From Phyllostachys edulis (Eukaryota > Streptophyta > Magnoliopsida > Poales > Poaceae), in contig CM070568.1 in assembly GCA_036346405.1 (NCBI GenBank), positions 29,733,072-29,797,071 on the forward strand: a DNA stretch of 64,000 nt, read 5' to 3'. A program made the translations under genes and the position numbers. The notes beneath the pieces were generated by a model. That model was not told the DNA's origin. It ran no database searches and was given only the letters and a program-made list of their open reading frames with translations. Of the stretch, positions 1 to 11,039 are shown in pieces (position 1 is the first letter of the stretch; the number at the start of each line of letters is the position of its first letter).

Positions 1-700
1 TTTAACCCAAGCTCTTGACCGTTTGATTAAGCGGTGAATACTCGGCGTTTGATCCCTGCATAAGGATACCATTAGCCGCTCAAGCGCTCCGTTGCTCGTG
101 GATGAGCAACGAAGCAAAATGAACTTTGACCCCAAGTTCATCGCGAAATTCTGGAATTGATCTTTGGAGAACGGGAACCATTATGCTGTGATGATCTGTT
201 GGGTACACCAAATCGCGTGATCACATTTTTCAGAGAAATCTCTTAGCGGCCTCGGTTGTTATTTTAACGGTAGCTCGCTTCAATCCATTTTGTAAACGTG
301 TCAATCATGACGAAAAGGAATTGAAGCCCCGGTGCTCTTAGGAAAGGTCCCGAATGTCCAATCCCAGGTTGCAAAAGGCCAAGAAAGAGAATTGTTTGTA
401 AGGCTTGTCTTTGGTGGTGTACTTATCGGCTATAAAACCGACATTGTACACACTTCATCACAAGCTCTTTTGCATCATGAAGGCGGTTGGCGATAATAGC
501 CTTGCCGGAAGGCTTCTGACCGAGGGTTACAGAGGAATGGTGTGCTCCACAGAGCGCCTTCATGGATTTGGTTAGCAATCTAATGCCATCCGTTTGAGAT
601 ATGCATCTCATCAACACTCCATGAGATCCTCATTTATACAAGATACGTTCGATTAGAGTGTATGATTTGGCTTTTAGTGCTATCTGATCGGCCTCTACAT
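1..700 (-). pseudogene. Integrase (Tat gypsy), N-terminal and part of core
   Basis: Around 423-617 the minus strand reads CGAHHSS, then DAKELVMKCVQC, matching the HHCC zinc-binding module of retroviral-type integrases. Around 255-370 it reads PGIGHSGPF, then FLFVMIDTFTKWIEA, the first part of the catalytic core with the first acidic residue (D of MID). The two parts lie in different frames and the remaining DDE residues are beyond the window start. Integrase inserts the cDNA into the host genome; this copy is inactive. Confidence 0.75.
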
Positions 701-717
701 CATCTTCTGGAATTGTG

Positions 718-1281
718 TCATCTTTGAAGATAATTGTAGATCGATGTCATCCGATCTCTACCTTGATCGTGGCAAATACCAACCGTCAACGACACATGGA
801 GCATCCATGTTCCTTGATTAGTTTGTTCAACTTGCAAAGAATCATGTATGTTCTCGGAAGGCTCAACTACCGAGGGTGAATTGAGTTGCTCGAGAAAAAC
901 TCTAGGCGGGACGGTCGATCTCGTGGAGGCCATCCGTGCCAACTGGTCTGCCAGAAAGTTTCCCTTTCTAGGAATATGTTGGATCTGAAAACCAAAGAAG
1001 TGCTTTTCGAGTTTTCGTACTTCCGCCAGATAAGATGACATCTTGGTACTCAAGCATTGATACTCTTTCCCCACTTGATTCGCTACTAGTTGAGAATCGC
1101 CTTTCACTAATGTCTGCGAATCCGGCGAGCGAGCCGCTCGAGTCTGCCGATAAACCTTCATATTACGCCACATTATTGGTGGCGGAAAAATTCTTGGATG
1201 GCGTGCTTGATGTGTTCGCCATGGGATATCAAGACCACTCCACCCCGATCCTTGTAACATCAAGGAACCGTCGAAATACAA
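718..1281 (-). pseudogene. Archaeal-like RNase H domain (aRNH) of Tat gypsy
   Basis: The minus frame contains VKGDSQLVANQVGKEYQCL, then IQHIPRKGNFLADQLARMAS. These match the later RNase H motifs: an acidic residue in GDSQL, and the H and D near the end in HIPR and ADQLA. This second RNase H lies between the first RNase H and integrase and is a hallmark of Tat elements. The segment before residue 60 is poorly conserved and the frame is not continuous with RT or integrase, so this is a decayed domain. Confidence 0.75.
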
Positions 1282-1289
1282 TGTCCACT

Positions 1290-1700
1290 CGTCGTGGTGT
1301 TAGTACTCGGGTCCTTGGGTGGGTTCGAGGTTTGTCCATTCGGCAATGAATTCTCGCTATTAACGGGACTTTATTGTCGTTAAGTGAAATAAAATGGAAT
1401 CGAGCGCCCTAGCTCGACCGCCCATTTGGCTATTAAATCTGATGATTCCTGTTTCCAAGGACTTGACCAAGAGGATATCCGGTAGAGGTACGACCACTTT
1501 GTGGGCACGAAAGTAGTGCCTTAGCTTTCTTGAAGACATAAGGAGGCCATAGAGCAACTTTTGTACTGTGGGTATCTTTCCTTTGGTCTATGTAAGACTT
1601 AAACTACGTAATAGATTGGTCGTTGGATATTATCCTTTCTACAACGATTACACCGCTAAGCGTGCGTGGTGTTCTTTGCCACGTAAATTAGCAATGTTTC
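1290..1700 (-). pseudogene. Probable first RNase H region of Tat gypsy, degraded
   Basis: This stretch falls between the RT and the aRNH on the minus strand, where the canonical gypsy RNase H should lie. One 65-codon open frame (1360-1557) survives and includes RAHKVVVPLPDILLVKSLET, which looks like the end of an RNase H or connection region. I see no clear DEDD motif, so the call rests mainly on position. Confidence 0.4.
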
Positions 1701-2640
1701 TCCCGATCTCGGAGAAACTAAAACCGAGGTACTTGTAAGGTACTTTTAAGTTCCTCAAAGGCATCGTTTGCCTCTTTAGTCCTCAAAACTCCCATGTTTC
1801 GAAGAAGTTTAAAGAAAGGTAATCCTTTTTCCCTAACCTTGCTATGAAACGACTTAACGCCATCTGACGGTTAGTTTTGGACTTCCTTCTTAGTGGTCGG
1901 GGCGCATCAGTCGATGGCGCAATTTTTGCTTTGGATTTGCTTCAATACCTCTAGCGAAACTAGGAAACCGAAAGCGGTTTTCAGTGAAACTCGAACACAC
2001 ACTTTTCCGGATTTAACTTGAGGTTATGTCTTCTCAAGTTATTAAAAGTTTCTTGTAAGTCGGAATGTGGTGCTTGGCGTTGGTGGTCTTCGACCAAATC
2101 GTCAGCGTAAGCTTCTAGATTCCGACCGATTTGTGGACTAAAGGTTTTTGCATCAACCTTTGAAAAGTTGCACCAGCGTTTTTGAGACCAAATGGCATCT
2201 TAATATAACGATAAGTGCCATATGGGGTGATGAAGGAAGTTTTCTCCTCATCTTCTTTACACATACTAATCTGGTGGTACCACGAATCGCATCTAAAAAC
2301 TTAGTAACTTCGCACCGTAAGTAGAGTCTACGGTTGATCAATGCGAGGAAGGGAAAGTCATCCTTCGGACAAGCTTTATTAAGATCCAGTAAAGTCGATA
2401 CACATTCGCCATTTCCCATTGTTTTTCTAACCATTACGAGTTGGCAAGCCACCGTGGGTGGTCGACTTCACGAATAAATCCACTTTGAGAAGCTTGTCAA
2501 TCTCCGATGGATTGCTTCCTTCCGTCAAAAGTAAACGTCGTAGTTTACGCTTGATCTATTTTTGTCGGTGGAGAGCAAGCTGTGCTCGATCACCTCCGGG
2601 GACTCGGGCATATCGGACGCTTGCCGAGCAAACCGTCTGA
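1701..2640 (-). pseudogene. Reverse transcriptase of Tat gypsy
   Basis: The minus strand reads DLNKACPKDDFPFLALI at about 2330-2390, then a frame with KFLDAIRGTTRLV and KKMRRKLPSSPHMALIVILRCH, and at about 2091-2102 the polymerase box YADD preceded by RNLEA. Downstream it reads RRHNLKLNPEKCVFEFH, the RT thumb. Several frameshifts and stops separate these blocks. In an active element this enzyme copies the genomic RNA to cDNA in the virus-like particle. Confidence 0.8.
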
Positions 2641-3174
2641 TTCGCTCGGAGGAAGGAGACGGCGACTCTTCCTATTTAGGGTCGAGTCTTGCCCCGACCG
2701 AGAATCTTCTTGGCGGTTGGGTGCGGATGTCTGACCCATGTGACGACTTGATTTGTCCGGAAGCGCTTTTGTTGAGTGGTACCTCCTTTATGCAGTCGGA
2801 TGGTTTGGGTGTCATCTTTGGCCTCGAGTGCTTGACACGCATGGGAGTCGGGTTAACCTCTCTGGTCGGAAGTTCATCAACGATTGCAAAGGATTTCGAT
2901 CGCATACATAAGCCATTTTCGATCTCCTCGAATAGTGATGACTCCTTCGCCCGGCATTTTCAAACTTTGATAACCATAATGCGTGGCTATCAAGAATTTT
3001 GCTAATCTTTGGTCGATCGAGAATTCCGTTGTATCTTGGATTAAAGTTTACTACATCAAACGAAATCCTCTCTGTTGGAAGTTGTCGGGCTTTCGAGCGT
3101 GTCGTAAGGAAACTTGTCCTATCGGTTTAGCGGTAGAACCGGAACTATGCCATGAAAAGCATATTTCACGTGTT

Positions 3175-3465
3175 TCATCTTTGACATGGGGACTGCATTT
3201 CTTCTAAAGCTCCCACAAATAATATATTCAAAGAACTACCCCCATCTACTAAGACCCGATTAACTTGAGCAATTATTAATGGTTGGTTCAACAACGATAG
3301 GGAACCTACCGGTCGAGTCGATGGGATGGGGCGATCGTCTTTCTTTGAAGAAAATGCGGTGTCAGACCACTTGAGTGCTTGATTACGATCGGAGATTCGA
3401 CTAGGTTGACCTCTCGCTCCATGGCCTTGGATGACGTCTGGACTCGTATGAAGAAGATCCTCCAA
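3175..3465 (-). pseudogene. Retropepsin (protease) region of Tat gypsy
   Basis: The frame ends with RVLVDGGSSLNILFVGALEEM, the flap-proximal block of the Tat protease, where the usual catalytic triplet is D-G-G or D-S-G. The upstream part (SLLNQPLIIAQVNRVLVDGG) fits the family. The enzyme matures Gag-Pol. It is separated from gag and RT by stops, so the polyprotein is broken. Confidence 0.7.
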
Positions 3466-3658
3466 AAATCATATTGACTGTGTTGGGGATCCCGGTACTC
3501 CATCTCTTCGCCGCCATCCTTGTCCTTTTGGAGCTCGTTTCTCCATGTTCTGTATTGCGGAAATGGTCCTTTACCGCATAATAATCCTCCAGTTTCTTTT
3601 GCGGACCACGGCAGTCTTGCATCATGCCACTGTCACGTGAAGTGGACACCACTTCTTG

Positions 3659-5303
3659 TTAAATGCAGAATCCTTGATCGGAGCTTTTGCCTTGCTTCGA
3701 CCATAGTCCTTCTTGCCCTTCTGAACTTTTCTCGAACAGCGAGGACTTCTTTGTCGTCGGTCTGCGGTTCTTTTTCTTCTTGAGAGACTTCTTGTTCTTT
3801 TCTCCTGTTTGTCGGGCGGGTGGGAATCTTGTCTTTCCGATCAATGGCTTCACACCACTCGATTGCTTCGCTAGCGGTGGCATACTTATCGCCATATCAA
3901 AAAGCTCAGCGGTTGTTCTTGGAGGGTTCATTGCTATGTCCTCCGTAAACCGCCGATTCCTCGAACTGTTTTAAAAGCTTGAATAACGAGAGGATTCTGC
4001 GACTTGGGTATAGAGTTACGAACTGGTGAACCTCTTGATATATTGGCGTAAAGTCTCATCGATCCTGCGGATTACGTGGAGATCGTCCTCCTTCCTGGCG
4101 GTCGTCGTACCACGAAGTTGGCAATCGAGAAGATCACAGAGTTGTTCCCAAGTATATATTGATCCGGCCGGTAAGTTTAACAACCACGGCCACCGCGGAC
4201 CCTTCGAGCACGGTGGGTAAATAGTTGGCCATTACATTCTCATCGCCACCAGCAGCCCTGATGGCGGTGGTATATATTTAGAGAAATTCCAATGGGTTTT
4301 GAGTTCCATTGAATTTGTCCAAGTTGGCCGGTCGGAACCGGTTAGGCCAACGCACAGCTTGGAGCCCTGCAGAGAAGGCTCGACAACCTGTGATTGATTC
4401 ATGGCGTCTTCTCGGGAAGGTGCGGATTATGTCGATGGGAGACCGATCCCTAGGATTGGGACGCTGGAACTCCGGTGTACCGATCCGGTCGTGGACACTG
4501 ATATGATGCCTCCGACCGCCCACTTGGTTCAAACGATGTCGGAGATCGTTAGGTCCTAGTGGTGGTTCCTCTCGACACAGTGGGGGAGTAGCTTCTTGGA
4601 ATAACCTTCTCCCCTCGTGACTCCTTGGTCGGAATCGTCGAGGAGGTCTCGGTATCGACTGCTCTCTGGTATGACCGTGTTTTCCCTGCTGAGGGAGGAG
4701 CGTTGGGATGAAGTCATAGTCTGACTTCCTGAAACCCTCTGTTCCCGATACGCTTCCGTTCACGCATGGTGCATTGGAGAATTTGGATACGACCTCGAGT
4801 TGTACAAAACTAGGCGTTCTGCTAGGCGGGATCGGAATTATTTAACATGTTTTGAATATGTCATAAGTTTTGTACGATTCTATCAAGGTCTCGGGGTTCA
4901 TCTTGGTCGTAGGTGTATGCCCGTCTCAACCTTCCCGACCTTCGGTTTGTTCGGTCCCATCACCACTCTGGGTGGGGCGGTGCGGCGAGTTAAGCGATTG
5001 GCGTCGATTAGTTCCGTTGCCTCCGGAAGTTGGTGCTTGGCGGCGGATCATCTCTAACAACACGTGATGGCGTGGTAGAGAGTGTAGGACCGTCAGGGCA
5101 TCTTGATCTTCATCTCCGATCGCGTTGACCGTGCTTCGGCATTGATCTTCCGATGAGCTTCCATCATAACTAATGGAGAGCTTGTCGATTATTCGCGAGA
5201 ATCTTCCACGATGGAGATCGGTCGGAGATGAGCACTTCTCGAGGTCTTCTCGGCCTAATCCGAAACGAACCGCCGATCGTATCTTGAGTGTGATCATCCC
5301 CAC
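3659..5303 (-). pseudogene. Gag of Tat gypsy, in pieces
   Basis: The upstream piece (4278-4763) ends with a block centred on LQAVRWPNRFRPANLDKFNG and then TQNPLEFL, a strongly recognisable gag core of grass Tat elements. A later piece (3659-3931) starts NPPRTTAELFDMA and ends in a lysine-rich tail with KKKKNRRPTTKK, the nucleocapsid side. The 4926-5303 piece is the low-complexity N-terminal region. Gag forms the particle; at least three frame breaks are present. Confidence 0.7.
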
Positions 5304-5774
5304 ATGGCCTCGACGGTGGAGGTTTCATCGACACCGTTACGGTGACGATTGACTCTGGATTTGCGGTCAAGGAGAGTATCTTTCGACCATGATTTCATCA
5401 ATGGTATAGAGTTTTCGGGTGATGGGGCTGAAATTTCTTCACTGTTTACGGCCGAGAAGACCGGGCTTGAAGAGATCCTCGGCATTCCAAAGCGGTCGGA
5501 ACGGCGGTTCTCTGATGCGCCACCAATGGTGGTGGCGCATCTTCATCCATCCGGCCGACCTCGCTAACGTCGGCGGCGTGCGAGCGGAGGAGGAAGAGGA
5601 GGATGACCTGCCATTTTCTTCCATGGCGGATACATCCTTCCATGTCGAGGTCGGTGTAGTCGCCGTCGAATCGAACTTTTCCTCATCCCAAACTCGGGCA
5701 TAGTCGCATGGCGATTGCGAGATTTTGGGCGAGGATTTTCTTGAGTGAAGAATTTTCTTGAAACTTCGCCTTCT

Positions 5775-5791
5775 TCCCCACGGTCGGCGCC
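5775..5791 (-). promoter_or_regulatory. Possible primer-binding site of the Tat element
   Basis: On the minus strand this reads GGCGCCGACCGTGGGGA, close to the GGCGCCGTTGCCGGGGA type of primer site common in Athila/Tat elements. It sits between the presumed 5' LTR and gag, as expected. The LTR end next to it is not a clean CA, so the assignment is tentative. Confidence 0.35.
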
Positions 5792-5799
5792 CCGTCGGC

Positions 5800-6470
5800 G
5801 ATCAAGTCGCCGATCTTACGAAAATGAGCGAGGAAAATGGCGTGGAATATCACGGAATGGAATGGGGTCGCTCTTTATTGATATGAACTGGGTTTTACAA
5901 GATGTGGCTAAGTACTACCTGAATTACACCGAATGGGGAATGTCTAATCGGTGTCGGACTTAGAATATGAGTCTAAGTCGATTATCTAACTTCTAATTCC
6001 ACCGCTTAGGCTTCGTGTATTCTGTTGAACTGCTGTCGTTGTTCTTGTCTTTGTTGGTCTTGGCCTTGTTGCGTGCATGCATGCATGCATGCATCGCCGT
6101 CTTGGCGCTTCACCTTTAAATAACTTCGAAGAGGTGGCGATTACTCTGGAGAAGGCGTCCTGGTGAAAGCGTTACGACCGGTCGGAGCGGTGGAAGCGAT
6201 TAACAGCGTGCTAACTTCCTTGCGGTTACTGTGAAGAGCTTAACCGTAGGGTGGTTAATAGTCGATGTCTCGGGGTTGTACCATCGCGTGGAATGGAACG
6301 TATAACATGTGTTCCATTCATCATACGATATGAAATACCAGTTTGGTAATTTTACGAGCGGTTATCTGGTCGGGGATTAGGCACAAAGCCTCATCCGACC
6401 AGGGTATCCATTAAGTAACCTCTGGAATACTAACGACCAGGGAGGTCGGTAGTCTTAGGGGTTACGACCA
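5800..6470 (-). repeat. Probable 5' LTR of the Tat element
   Basis: Minus-strand sequence that would begin TGGTCGTAACCCC at 6470 and continue to the primer-site region. It contains an AATAAA-type signal (minus ATCAATAAAGAGCG near 5870-5884), as expected for an R/U5 region. Neither boundary can be confirmed because the partner LTR lies outside the window. Confidence 0.4.
6075..6094. repeat. (GCAT)5 microsatellite
   Basis: Five tandem GCAT units inside the probable Tat LTR. Confidence 0.9.
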
Positions 6471-6529
6471 TGAAGACGTATGGTCTTTTATTATGTATTA
6501 AAATAATACATAGAGGTTTTAATCCTCGT

Positions 6530-7035
6530 CACCTCCCTTTGCACTCACTTGAGGTCGTAGCCGTTGGATTCAATCCAAAGGCCACGACCTCCTCTGCGAA
6601 CCATCACAGCGAAGTCCTCCACCCCATCAAGGTCTTGTGCCGTTGGATCAAAGATCCATGGCGGGACCTCCCTCATGTTAACCTCTCGACCTCCCACCCA
6701 TGTGAGGTCGTAGCCCTTAGATCTAAATCTAAAGGCCATGACCTCTGTGGCGCTATCATAAGCTCAGACCTCCCTTTGGTTGTGTGCCCTTGGATTTAAA
6801 TCCAAAGGCCATGACCTCCCCTCACTTATCAAAGTCACGTGCGGTTAAGTCCTCCCAGGAGGTCCGCACCGTTGGATTTAGATCCAACGCCTTGGACCTC
6901 CTGTCCCCTTTTCCACTTGTGCATCTGCGCAATCAAATCGGAGGGTCACGACCTCCCCATCCAAATCGGAGGGCTGTGACCTCCTCTAGTCACTTAAACT
7001 TACCGTTTCAAACTCTAATCGCATCCAAGGGCTAG
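6530..7035 (+). repeat. Array of imperfect palindromes with GAGGTC...GACCTCC ends
   Basis: Successive units of roughly 40-50 bp each read GAGGTCGTAGCCGTTGGAT, a short centre, then the inverse ATCCAA..GGCCACGACCTCC. At least six are visible, for example at 6551-6592, 6704-6746, 6775-6820 and 6858-6902. Each could fold into a hairpin. The array lies upstream of a TATA box inside LTR A. Confidence 0.75.
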
Positions 7036-8029
7036 GACCTCCCCATTCTCTTAATCCAGCGGTGGAGAGCTTCGCCCTGTTCTTCTCCTAGCTTGGGCGC
7101 GCGTGCGTGTGCCATGGCAGTGGGCAAGGTCAGCGCCTTGTCTTGTCCAACGGCTCTGAGCTTGTAAGCATTAAATGTGTGGCAGTCTTTCCGCCCCCTA
7201 GACCATGCCCTGTCCTAACCTACTCTGTCCTCTCCATCATGTCAACTCCATGGACCTCCCGTGGACCTCCCATGGGCTAAGCTCACCATGAGCTTAACCC
7301 GTGGTCCAGGACCTCTTTTGCCCTAGGTATAAAACCCCCCACTGTTGCCTTGGCTTCCTTTACACACCATTGTTGCCTTGCTTGCACCTCTGTGCTTATG
7401 AGCTCTAAACACCAGTAGCTCTCTTGGCGCCATTGGAGCACCTTGGAGCTCCTCGGTGGACAAGGGTCCTGGAGTTTTCCTAACCCTCTCATTTGCTTCA
7501 TGTTGTGCCATTTCCTCTCTGTGACCTTGTCCTAACTTGTTTAGTTTGGGCATTTACAGAGTGGCCAAAGTGGAGCTTGGAGTTAACCGTGAAGCAACCC
7601 TTCTTCCCGACTCAGGTCCTCACCTTCCTCGACCTTCTCGGCACCTCTGGACCTCCAGTAACCTTCCTGGTAATCCTTAGGCGCTTGGCACACGCTTGAA
7701 TGAAGTTGCGGAGCTTTAATTTTTAGTTTGGCTCTTGGCCGTATGCTTTTGCACCGCCCATCTCCGGCTCGTCGGCGTTTTGAGCCGCCGCTTGCTGTGG
7801 GTAGGTCCATTGGGTGCACATGGCTATTCGGACCCAATGGTTCCATTGGATGTCGCCGACGAGGTCTCATCATGCCGGCGAGACCACCTCTTCTTTCGGG
7901 TTTTTGTCGGACAAGAACAAAGAATGCCGTTGTCATTTTAGGACAAAGATCCTCCGCTTTTAATGCCTCAATCATTGCTAATCATGGGGTTAGCCTTAAA
8001 TGCCTTTAACCTGTCCTTTGTCGGCGCAT
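7036..8029 (+). other. LTR A promoter and leader region, no firm gene
   Basis: GC-richer stretch holding the TATA box and a pyrimidine-rich leader. A short open segment begins ATG at 7743 and could end at a GTAGGT donor near 7800, similar in position and proline/arginine content to the first coding segment of LTR D. I could not join it in frame to the later exons, so it is not called as a gene. Confidence 0.35.
7328..7334 (+). promoter_or_regulatory. TATA box within LTR A
   Basis: TATAAAA in the context AGGTATAAAACCCCCC, followed by a C/T-rich leader. It is well placed to start transcription near 7360, upstream of the exon-like segments of this LTR. No Inr or CAAT element was identified. Confidence 0.5.
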
Positions 8030-8660
8030 TTAAGACCTCGCTGGACCTCCTTGTGTCTCATGGCGCCTTAACTCCTTGTCAAGTAGCGCGCTTGCTTGTG
8101 ATAAGCGCTGGATCTGGGTCGTCCAAGACCTCCTCCGAGGAGATCTTGAACGTCCAAGACCTCCCCCTTGCGCAATCGTGGCCGTCCAGACCTCCCCTGG
8201 AGGTCTGTGACGTTTGGACCTCCGTGTAGGACCTCCCCGAGGTCATCTCAGCCGTTTATGACCTCCCCGGGTTGATCTTGACCGTCAAGGTCCTCCCTAG
8301 GAAAATCTGGACCGTCCAGGACCTCCCACGTGAGGTCCTGACGATGTAGATCTTCCTTGGGGAGATCTTGATAGTTTGGATCTTCCTTTGGAAGATCTCA
8401 ACCGTTGAGGACCTCCCTCGCTTTATCTAGGCCGTCCCGGTCCTCCTCCTTTCGTTGTGGTCCGTTGGATATAGCATCAACGGCCACGACCTCCCCTCTG
8501 CTCGCGCGTGCGCGTTGCTGGGAGGACATGGACCGTTGGATCCAAGATCCACGGCCCATGTCCTCTGGACCCTCGCGAGCGCGTGTGCGCATTATCGCTT
8601 GGGAGGTCTTGAGCCGTCAGATCCAGGATCTGTGGCTCATGTCCTCCCTGTTCTTTGGTT
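8030..8660 (+). repeat. 30-bp minisatellite, GACCTCC family, in LTR A
   Basis: From about 8231 the unit repeats exactly every 30 bp (8231, 8261, 8291, 8321 and on), each starting near GACCTCCC and ending near TTGACCGTCAAG. The last units (8450-8650) are longer palindromes around GTTGGATCCAAGATCCACGG. The same unit in reverse complement forms the arrays of LTR B. Confidence 0.85.
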
Positions 8661-9404
8661 TTAGAAATTCTAGAGAACACTTATTTGGTAAAGCGAAAAA
8701 GGTATGAACTTTGAAATTGCATAACTAATTCAATTTAAAACCAAATAAGGTGATTCAAATTTCTGTAGCTCTGGTTTGACCTGGGCTCTAATCTAAAAGT
8801 GGTTATGAGCCCAGTTCAGCTCCAGAAAATAGGTTTTGCAAATAGATTTCAAAACTAACTTTAAATGTTGCATTAAAAATTCAAATTAACTTGTAGAATG
8901 CATAAGTAATTCTCTAGAGCTCCTTTTTGAGTGAATCCAACTTTGTTGGCTTCCTCTATTTTTGATCTAAATGTTAGAATAGGATTTAGGCATGTCACTA
9001 TTTTCAAAAAGCTTACTTGTGCATTTTAATTTTGTTCAAGTTCTTGTTTTTGAAAAATTATAGAAAATGCATAATAGCTCCAAATGAGATGAACTCAATT
9101 GTGTTATTCATCTCATGAGGTGCTGGTTTTACAGTAAAAATCTCAGTATCACCACCTTTCTAGAAAATGTTGCCAAATAATTAAATTAGTGAATAGTAGC
9201 AGTTTGGTATTTTTCAGGGCTGAGCAGAATTGTTTTGCTCATATCTTTTGCATTGAGAATCCAAATCAATTGGTTCTTATTGCTAAATTCCCTAAAAATC
9301 ATCCTCTTGCTGCTGTAGAAATTTCAGAGCATTTGGAATTTATTTGCTGTGCTGTCCTTGTGGTTTTCGTCGTTCTTATCGATTCTTTTCGCCTTTTCGA
9401 TTAG

Positions 9405-10704
9405 GTGCCGATGAGTGGGTTGATCCCGTGAGTGATTCTCTGCAGCATAGTGACCAGCCACAGCAAGGCAAGCAGTTTGATCATGTCCCATTAATGTCCC
9501 ATTACTTTAAAGTTTATTACTTTGTTTCACTTATATGTATGCATTGCTACTTTGTGTTAAATTATCGATTAGTTGAGCCTATTGATGCATCTCCTGTAGG
9601 TAAAATGTTCATTCTCTACTACTAAGCCTAGGATTATCTTGCTGTGATATAGAGTTCGATGGATGGACTCTTATCACTTAGTAGTCACGTTGATAATGCT
9701 TAGAAATGCTTAGATAACGGTAGAAATGGGCGGTTGTCGACATTATGTCGATGACCTTGATCACACTAAAATTTTTATTCCATTATGTCCATCTTGTGCT
9801 TTGTTACTTTGTAAACAAATAAAACAAAAATGAAAACAAGACTGTTATTGACTTGGGCACAATGGGTGTTGGTGTGATTTGTTGGGTGTGAATGGAATGG
9901 TGCCTAGGTCCCCAAGGACCGAGTTACTTGTGTCACTAAGCCAGCGCTTATGCGTGCTAACCACACGAGGGGATATGGGACCCTCTTGGCTAAAATACTT
10001 TGGGAGGTGTTAATTAAAATTCGCAGTGAGTAAAACTGTTTTATAAGGAAAAGAGCACCCATGATTCTTTGCTGGTGGGCAGTGTCTCCTACCTTAGGGT
10101 TGTCGCGACTCTTAATTAGCATCATTCATTGGAAATGCCTCGTAGGACTTAGCGTGCTTGGCACACCAAAGGAAGTGTGCTAAATAGCTTGGCGAAAAGG
10201 CGATCGGCGTGTGGGTACATTGGTACACCCTACAGGGTTAAAACTATTGAATAGCCTCGTCCCTAGGTTATGGACATGCTTGGTAAGGTCGTGCAAGAAC
10301 TAGACTACAACATTTAATTAAAACTTGATGGGCTGGTATGAATGGATGTTCATACTATTGTGGTGGCTATTGGGTTAGTCACTTCCAGGATTGTTGTTGT
10401 CCTCTTTTGTTATTATTGTTACTTGTCTCGTTGTTTTTGCAAATGAAAAATGAATTGCAAAATTGCTTTGGAACCTATTAAAATATTGCAAATGAAAACT
10501 TGCTTTATGCTAAAATAAGTCAAAAGCCTCATCCACTAAATAAAGCTTGCATGTAGTTAAACTATAGTTACATTTATATTACACGTCAGTCTTGCGAGTA
10601 CATTTTTGTACTCATTTGCTTTGCTTAATAACTTTGTTGCAGAGGAGGTAGGGTCCAAAGGGCTCTACTTTTGTGAGATGTGCATGGGTTGGGAATCGAG
10701 CTAG
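9405..10704 (+). CDS. Two 3' exons of the LTR-borne acidic mini-gene (LTR A copy)
   Basis: Exon-like segment 9405-9467 (63 nt) follows TTTTCGATTAG and ends CAGCAAG before a GC donor (GCAAGC). The intron 9468-10642 (1175 bp) ends TTTGTTGCAG. The terminal segment 10643-10704 (62 nt) ends with TAG. Both introns are phase 1 and the frame is open across the joint, with residues GADEWVDPVSDS, then QPQQ, then EEVGSK. The 63/62-nt lengths match LTR D exactly. Upstream coding exons were not recovered here. The function is unknown. It could be a leader peptide, or a splice structure whose coding potential is incidental. Confidence 0.45.
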
Positions 10705-11039
10705 GCGACTTGGTTGGTTACCTTGTGGGCTAAAGGCAAACCTCGTGGCTCTCTTTTGTTTATCGCCATCTTATGGCATGTTGCTTCCGCTGTGTTATCT
10801 TTATTGTTGTATTTGGCCGGTCGGCCCCTTTTGTAATAACTCTATAATTTGTATGTCTTTTATTCTAGTCGTGCTTTGGTTTTATGTCTTGAATGGAATT
10901 GATGCATGACTTTGTAAAGGGTTGTGTATACTGCATTTTGGGAAGTATACATATCCCGAAGACACGGATTATTATGTTTGTAATGCTAGGGTCAATGGAT
11001 GACTAAGTATTACAAGCCTAATAAACCGGGGTCCTCACA

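Larger units (their letters stand above)
1..6470 (-). mobile_element. Ty3/gypsy retrotransposon, Tat lineage, partial
   Basis: Read on the minus strand the order is probable 5' LTR, gag, protease, reverse transcriptase, RNase H, a second archaeal-like RNase H, and integrase, which runs off the left window edge. The double RNase H and the gag and RT wording are typical of the Tat clade of grasses (established knowledge). Every domain is broken by frameshifts and stops, so the copy is dead. The 3' LTR lies outside the window, so the boundaries and any target duplication cannot be tested. Confidence 0.85.
6530..11039 (+). mobile_element. Long chromovirus-type LTR (LTR A), left end unresolved
   Basis: The right end is sharp: the sequence ends CCGGGGTCCTCACA at 11039, the same terminus type as LTR D (GGGTCCTCACA at 22537). 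From about 8700 rightwards it follows the same order of blocks as LTRs C and D: AT-rich U3, a 63-nt exon-like segment ending CAGCAAG/GCAAGC, a block mentioning a central GTCC-TAGGTTATGGAC stretch, a GTACTCA motif, and a 62-nt terminal segment. The left boundary lies somewhere in the GACCTCC-motif array and could not be placed. It is not the partner of LTR D because the two differ too much. Confidence 0.65.
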
